Source: Rhodobacteraceae bacterium UBA7436 | GTDB taxonomy: Bacteria; Pseudomonadota; Alphaproteobacteria; Rhodobacterales; Rhodobacteraceae | Length of the DNA: 25,896 bases | Assembly: GCA_002478745.1 (NCBI GenBank) | Contig: DLQI01000042.1 | Location: 11,627-37,522, forward strand | Direction of reading: 5' to 3' | Part shown: in pieces, positions 22,758 through 25,896 of the stretch | How the letters are laid out: every line of letters starts with the position of its first letter | How positions within the stretch are numbered: position 1 is the first letter of the stretch | Position numbers and translations under genes: made by a program | Notes under the pieces: model-generated | The model's database searches: none | Told to the model about the DNA's origin: nothing | Seen by the model: only the letters and a program-made list of their open reading frames with translations

Positions 22758-24554
22758 TCATTCTGCCGCTGATACTTCAACGTGCATATTATTTTCTTCG
22801 TTCATGCCCTCGTCAAAAGGCTCGTCCGTCAATATCGGCAACTGCATTTCAAACACCGCACCGCCGGCTTGGCCGTTGCGTGCTGTCAGTCGACCGCCCA
22901 AATCGTTGACGATGCCTGACGAAATGGCAAGACCCAGCCCAACGCCATCACCCGCCTGCTTGGTGGTGTAGAACGGCTCAAATAGCTGATCCTTGTCCTC
23001 AATCCCCGGCCCATTGTCGCGCACAGTGAGGGTTGCGGTGTCACCCGCGGCAAGGATGATATCGACCTGTGGATTCCGTTCAAGTTTGGTAGCATCAAGC
23101 GCATTGCGCAGAAGGTTTACCAAGACCTGTTCGATACGCATCCGGTCCCCCATCACAAGGACAGGTTCATCAGGGATAATACGCGTGATTTCGACCTGAC
23201 GCTGACGTAACTGCGGTTCCATCATTGATAGCGACGAGGCAAGCGCGAGGCCCATATCTACAGGGCTTAGCTCTGCTGCACCCTTGCGGGCGTATGACTT
23301 TAGCTGGCGTGTAATCGCGCTCATGCGCTCAATCAAACCATCGATCCGGCCAAAAGCAGAAAGCGCCTCATCAGGACGATTGCGATTTAGTAAAAGACGC
23401 GCACCAGCCAGATAAGTTTTCATCGCCGCCAAAGGTTGGTTCAACTCGTGACTAACGGCTGCCGACATCTCGCCCAAAGCGGCCAGTTTGCTGGATTGTT
23501 CCAGCGTCTGTTCCGCCACCGCAAGTGTCTCTTGGACCCTCTCACGTTCGGCAATTTCCCGCTGCAGGCGTAAGTTCAATGCGCGAAGCTCTGCCGATTC
23601 ACGCTGAAACAATGCCATGCGAAACGCGGTACGCCGGCTAAGAAAATAGAAGGCAAAGGCCAGCAGAATCGCAAACCCCATGATCTCGAGGGCCAAAACG
23701 CCATTCACCCGCTCGCGCACGGAGTTAAAAGTGGTGAATGAAACCATTCGCCAACCCCGAAACGCGATCCGGTTTTCAAGCCGCATCACAGCTTCGCCCT
23801 TCATATATGCGTCTGATGGCAATGCGGTCCAATCAGAGGTGGCACGAATGGCTCGTTCGATCGCACTTTGCGGATCTTCGCGCGCCAACGCCTCATCCTC
23901 AGTGCGCCCACGCCAGCGCGGCTCCGTCGCCAAGATGATGGCACCTTCGCTGTCTGTTACAATCAATGCATCCGAAATTCCGGCCCAAGCCCGCTCAAAC
24001 TTCTGCAAGTCCACTTCGACAGATATAACGCCAAGAACTTCACCCGCGGATTGCACACGGCGAGAGTAGGTAAAAACAAATCCACCCGCCTCGCGCGGCT
24101 CAGCTGTAAAGATGGTGCCCTGCCCGCGTAACGCATTCACAAAGTGTGCCGCACTGCGGCTGCTCTGCCCCAAACGGTTCCGATCAGTAGCCGCGACTGT
24201 CCGCCCATCACTGTCATGCAGAACCAATGATGCAGCCCCAATTTCCTCAACAAAGGAAATCAAACGCTGTGTAGACTGGGAATAATCACCAGAATTCAGC
24301 GCACCTATCAATGTGGGGTCACGCGCCAACAATTGTGGAACAATTGCGTTTTGGCGCAACTCGGACAACAAGTTGCCAGAATACAGGGCAAGACGCAGTT
24401 CAGCGCGATTTCGGGTGGTTTCAGTAAAACGATCGGTCAAAAGTCGATTGGTGACAGAGATCGTGACCACTGCAAGTATTAACAAAAACGCCAATGAAAG
24501 CCGGACACGCCAGCTCATCGCTTTGTTATGCTTGAAATAAGGCTCGCTTTTCAT
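22758..24554 (-). CDS. dctB: DctB-like sensor histidine kinase
   Basis: A 598-residue membrane kinase. TM1 is at about 17-36, a large periplasmic PDC-type sensor region at about 40-285 (ADRNR, GVISVEVDLQKFERAW, IVTDSEGAII), TM2 at about 288-306, a coiled coil at about 315-355, then HisKA with H369 (SHELNQPLAAMKTY) and HATPase_c with VNLLRNALDA, DNGPG and GVGLGLAI. DctB senses C4-dicarboxylates and phosphorylates DctD; ligand identity here is inferred, since no dicarboxylate transporter is in the window. The stop overlaps an in-frame ATG of dctD. The ATG at 24554 sits at the foot of a hairpin without a ribosome binding site; methionine 13 (24518) is an alternative. Confidence 0.85.
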   Translation of the reverse strand: MKSEPYFKHNKAMSWRVRLSLAFLLILAVVTISVTNRLLTDRFTETTRNRAELRLALYSGNLLSELRQNAIVPQLLARDPTLIGALNSGDYSQSTQRLISFVEEIGAASLVLHDSDGRTVAATDRNRLGQSSRSAAHFVNALRGQGTIFTAEPREAGGFVFTYSRRVQSAGEVLGVISVEVDLQKFERAWAGISDALIVTDSEGAIILATEPRWRGRTEDEALAREDPQSAIERAIRATSDWTALPSDAYMKGEAVMRLENRIAFRGWRMVSFTTFNSVRERVNGVLALEIMGFAILLAFAFYFLSRRTAFRMALFQRESAELRALNLRLQREIAERERVQETLAVAEQTLEQSSKLAALGEMSAAVSHELNQPLAAMKTYLAGARLLLNRNRPDEALSAFGRIDGLIERMSAITRQLKSYARKGAAELSPVDMGLALASSLSMMEPQLRQRQVEITRIIPDEPVLVMGDRMRIEQVLVNLLRNALDATKLERNPQVDIILAAGDTATLTVRDNGPGIEDKDQLFEPFYTTKQAGDGVGLGLAISSGIVNDLGGRLTARNGQAGGAVFEMQLPILTDEPFDEGMNEENNMHVEVSAAE

Positions 24555-24583
24555 CGCGCCAACCTAGACTGAAGGTTGGCGCG
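24555..24583. repeat. Perfect 11-bp hairpin at the dctB start
   Basis: CGCGCCAACCT and AGGTTGGCGCG enclose AGACTGA. On the minus strand the right arm ends exactly at the base before the dctB ATG, and the left arm begins seven bases after the purQ stop. No T-run follows on the purQ side. It may stabilise purQ mRNA, terminate it, or block dctB translation. Confidence 0.8.
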
Positions 24584-24590
24584 GCTCAAG

Positions 24591-25259
24591 TCACGCAGGT
24601 GTTAGAACGCCAGACAATGCGCGGAACAGCGCCTGTCCGTCTGTGCCGCCGTGGCCCGCATCAGCTGCGCGCTCTGGGTGTGGCATCATGCCAAGGACGC
24701 GTTTGTTGGCAGACAGAATGCCTGCAATGTCGCCTTTGGCCCCGTTTGGGTTGTCTGTGTACGTAAATGCAACGCGATCTTCACCTTGCAAACGCGCGAT
24801 TGTTTCGTCGTCTGCAAAGTAGTTGCCGTCGTGGTGTGCAATTGGAATATCGATGACATCACCAACCGAATACCCTTCGGTATAAGCAGATTGAGACGTT
24901 ACAACGTTCAAACCGACCGTCTTGCAGATGTATTTAAGGCCCGCATTGCGCAGCAAAGCGCCCGGTAAAACACCCGTTTCAGCCAGAACCTGAAAACCGT
25001 TACAGATACCAATGGCATACCCACCACGATCTGCGTGGGCTTTCACCTCATTGCAAATTGGTGAGTTGGCAGCGATTGCGCCACAACGCAGATAGTCGCC
25101 GAAGGAAAAACCACCCGGAACACCAACAATATCAACGCCGTCTGGCAGTTTGGTGTCTTTGTGCCAAACCATAGACACTTTGGCACCCGCCGCCTCAAAA
25201 GCTACCGCAAGGTCGCGGTCACAGTTAGATCCAGGAAAAACAACGACCGCTGCGTGCAT
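24591..25259 (-). CDS. purQ: Phosphoribosylformylglycinamidine synthase subunit PurQ
   Basis: A 222-residue class I glutamine amidotransferase that supplies ammonia to PurL in step four of purine synthesis. The nucleophile is C86 in AIGICNGFQ, and the His-Glu pair lies in MMPHPERA near the C-terminus. VVVFPGSNCDRD near the N-terminus and GGFSFGDYLRCGAIAA (49-64) are family hallmarks. Its ATG shares one base with the purS stop (TGATG), so both are translationally coupled. The size is typical for the small PurQ found with separate PurS and PurL. Confidence 0.95.
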   Translation of the reverse strand: MHAAVVVFPGSNCDRDLAVAFEAAGAKVSMVWHKDTKLPDGVDIVGVPGGFSFGDYLRCGAIAANSPICNEVKAHADRGGYAIGICNGFQVLAETGVLPGALLRNAGLKYICKTVGLNVVTSQSAYTEGYSVGDVIDIPIAHHDGNYFADDETIARLQGEDRVAFTYTDNPNGAKGDIAGILSANKRVLGMMPHPERAADAGHGGTDGQALFRALSGVLTPA

Positions 25260-25489
25260 CAGGACATCTCCACCGTGTAGGATTCAATAACCATGTTCGA
25301 GAGCAGCTTTTCGCACATCTCGTTCACAGTGGCTTCTGTTGTGCCGTCGGCAAGATCAAGTTCGATGACTTTGCCCTGACGAACGCCGTTCACGCCGTCA
25401 AAACCCATTGCACCCAAAGCATGACGCACCGCTTCACCTTGCGGATCCAACACACCATTCTTCAACATTACATGTACTCGAGCTTTCAT
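25259..25489 (-). CDS. purS: Phosphoribosylformylglycinamidine synthase subunit PurS
   Basis: A 76-residue PurS, the structural subunit that holds PurQ and PurL together in the FGAM synthase complex. MKARVHVMLKNGVLDPQGEAVRHALGAMGF is the characteristic N-terminal half, and VRQGKVIELDL follows. GAGG lies about ten bases before the ATG. It overlaps purQ by one base and lies 53 bases after purC. Confidence 0.95.
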   Translation of the reverse strand: MKARVHVMLKNGVLDPQGEAVRHALGAMGFDGVNGVRQGKVIELDLADGTTEATVNEMCEKLLSNMVIESYTVEMS

Positions 25490-25542
25490 AGCGCCATCGC
25501 CTCTATCTTCTTGGTTTGATCAAATTCGAAAACCGACCCAGA

Positions 25543-25896
25543 TCAGTTGACCAGGGTTGGTTTTGTCGGTGTTGTGGATGTTTTAGGCATAACGCCCAAA
25601 CGGTTGGCCACTTCGGTATATGCATCTGCAAGGCTACCCAGATCGCGGCGGAACACATCTTTGTCCAGCTTGCGGCCTGTTTCAATGTCCCACAAACGAC
25701 AGCTGTCTGGGCTAATTTCATCTGCAACGATCAAACGCTGGAAATCGCCGTCATAAACGCGACCTACTTCGATTTTAAAGTCGACCAGTTTAATACCAAC
25801 AGCAAACATCACACCAGACATGAAGTCATTTACCCGTAGCGCAAGGCTTAGGATGTCTTCCATGTCTTGCTGGCTGGCCCAACCAAAGGCCGCGAT
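25543..25896 (-). CDS. purC: SAICAR synthase PurC, 5' part outside the window
   Basis: The last 117 residues of phosphoribosylaminoimidazole-succinocarboxamide synthase, which couples aspartate to CAIR using ATP in purine synthesis. The frame is open to the window edge (IAAFGWASQQDMEDILSLAL), so this is a cut gene, not a broken one. GIKLVDFKIEVGR and ADEISPDSCRLWD are the family active-site segments. A threonine/proline-rich tail ends the protein. Confidence 0.94.
   Translation of the reverse strand: MAAFGWASQQDMEDILSLALRVNDFMSGVMFAVGIKLVDFKIEVGRVYDGDFQRLIVADEISPDSCRLWDIETGRKLDKDVFRRDLGSLADAYTEVANRLGVMPKTSTTPTKPTLVN

Noticed and set aside
1..25896. CRISPR arrays, tRNA or rRNA genes, insertion sequences, phage genes
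   Set aside because: No regularly spaced repeats, no cloverleaf besides the tmRNA acceptor, no transposase or integrase sequences and no flanking long repeats were seen.

Overview
This window looks like chromosomal DNA from a marine alphaproteobacterium of the Roseobacter group (Rhodobacterales). The evidence is a DMSP demethylase (dmdA) next to acuI, a circularly permuted two-piece tmRNA gene, a ClpXP adaptor of the alphaproteobacterial SspB type, a DUF4169 gene and a ribbon-helix-helix gene downstream of fumC, and an RNase E with a long acidic insertion in its S1 domain. There are no insertion sequences, phage genes, CRISPR arrays, tRNAs or rRNAs. Most of the window is ordinary core genome with a few accessory patches.

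Positions 1-4412 hold a minus-strand run: DUF2182 membrane protein, DUF1326 protein, dmdA, acuI and a HIT-family protein, ending in a hairpin-plus-T-tract terminator. A FadR-type GntR regulator (4413-5144) faces this run across 48 bases that contain palindromes. Together these look like a regulated unit for DMSP demethylation and acrylate detoxification with a metal-binding-looking membrane/soluble protein pair at its head. rlmF follows the regulator.

Positions 6250-8127 hold a divergent pair, an unknown membrane protein and a TetR regulator, around a perfect 15-base palindrome, then a small DUF4345-like membrane protein. The permuted ssrA gene (about 8346-8668) follows, with its own promoter and a readable tag, ANNNRAPMAMAA. 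Next comes a chromate-resistance pair (rhodanese-ChrB fusion and chrA) with a structured leader, then sspB, fumC, DUF4169 and RHH. The tmRNA and the adaptor that would deliver its tagged products to ClpXP are therefore only about 2.3 kb apart.

Positions 13326-17749 are mainly minus strand: class I fructose-bisphosphate aldolase, a cytochrome P450 that is translationally coupled to a membrane-anchored alpha/beta-hydrolase-like protein, and a CcdA-like thiol transporter. A plus-strand tusA-like gene (17842-18075) faces ccdA and converges on rne.

Positions 18079-25896 are minus strand: rne with an excellent terminator and a leader of up to 500 bases, a DctB/DctD-like two-component system, and the purine genes purC (cut by the window edge), purS and purQ. 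The DctD-like regulator lacks a recognisable GAFTGA loop and has an altered Walker B, so it may not work as a normal sigma-54 activator. The dctB start codon sits directly at the base of a perfect 11-bp hairpin.

The observations most worth following up are the DUF2182-DUF1326 pair inside the DMSP locus, the degenerate sigma-54 activator, the ssrA-sspB linkage, the P450-hydrolase pair and the dctB hairpin.
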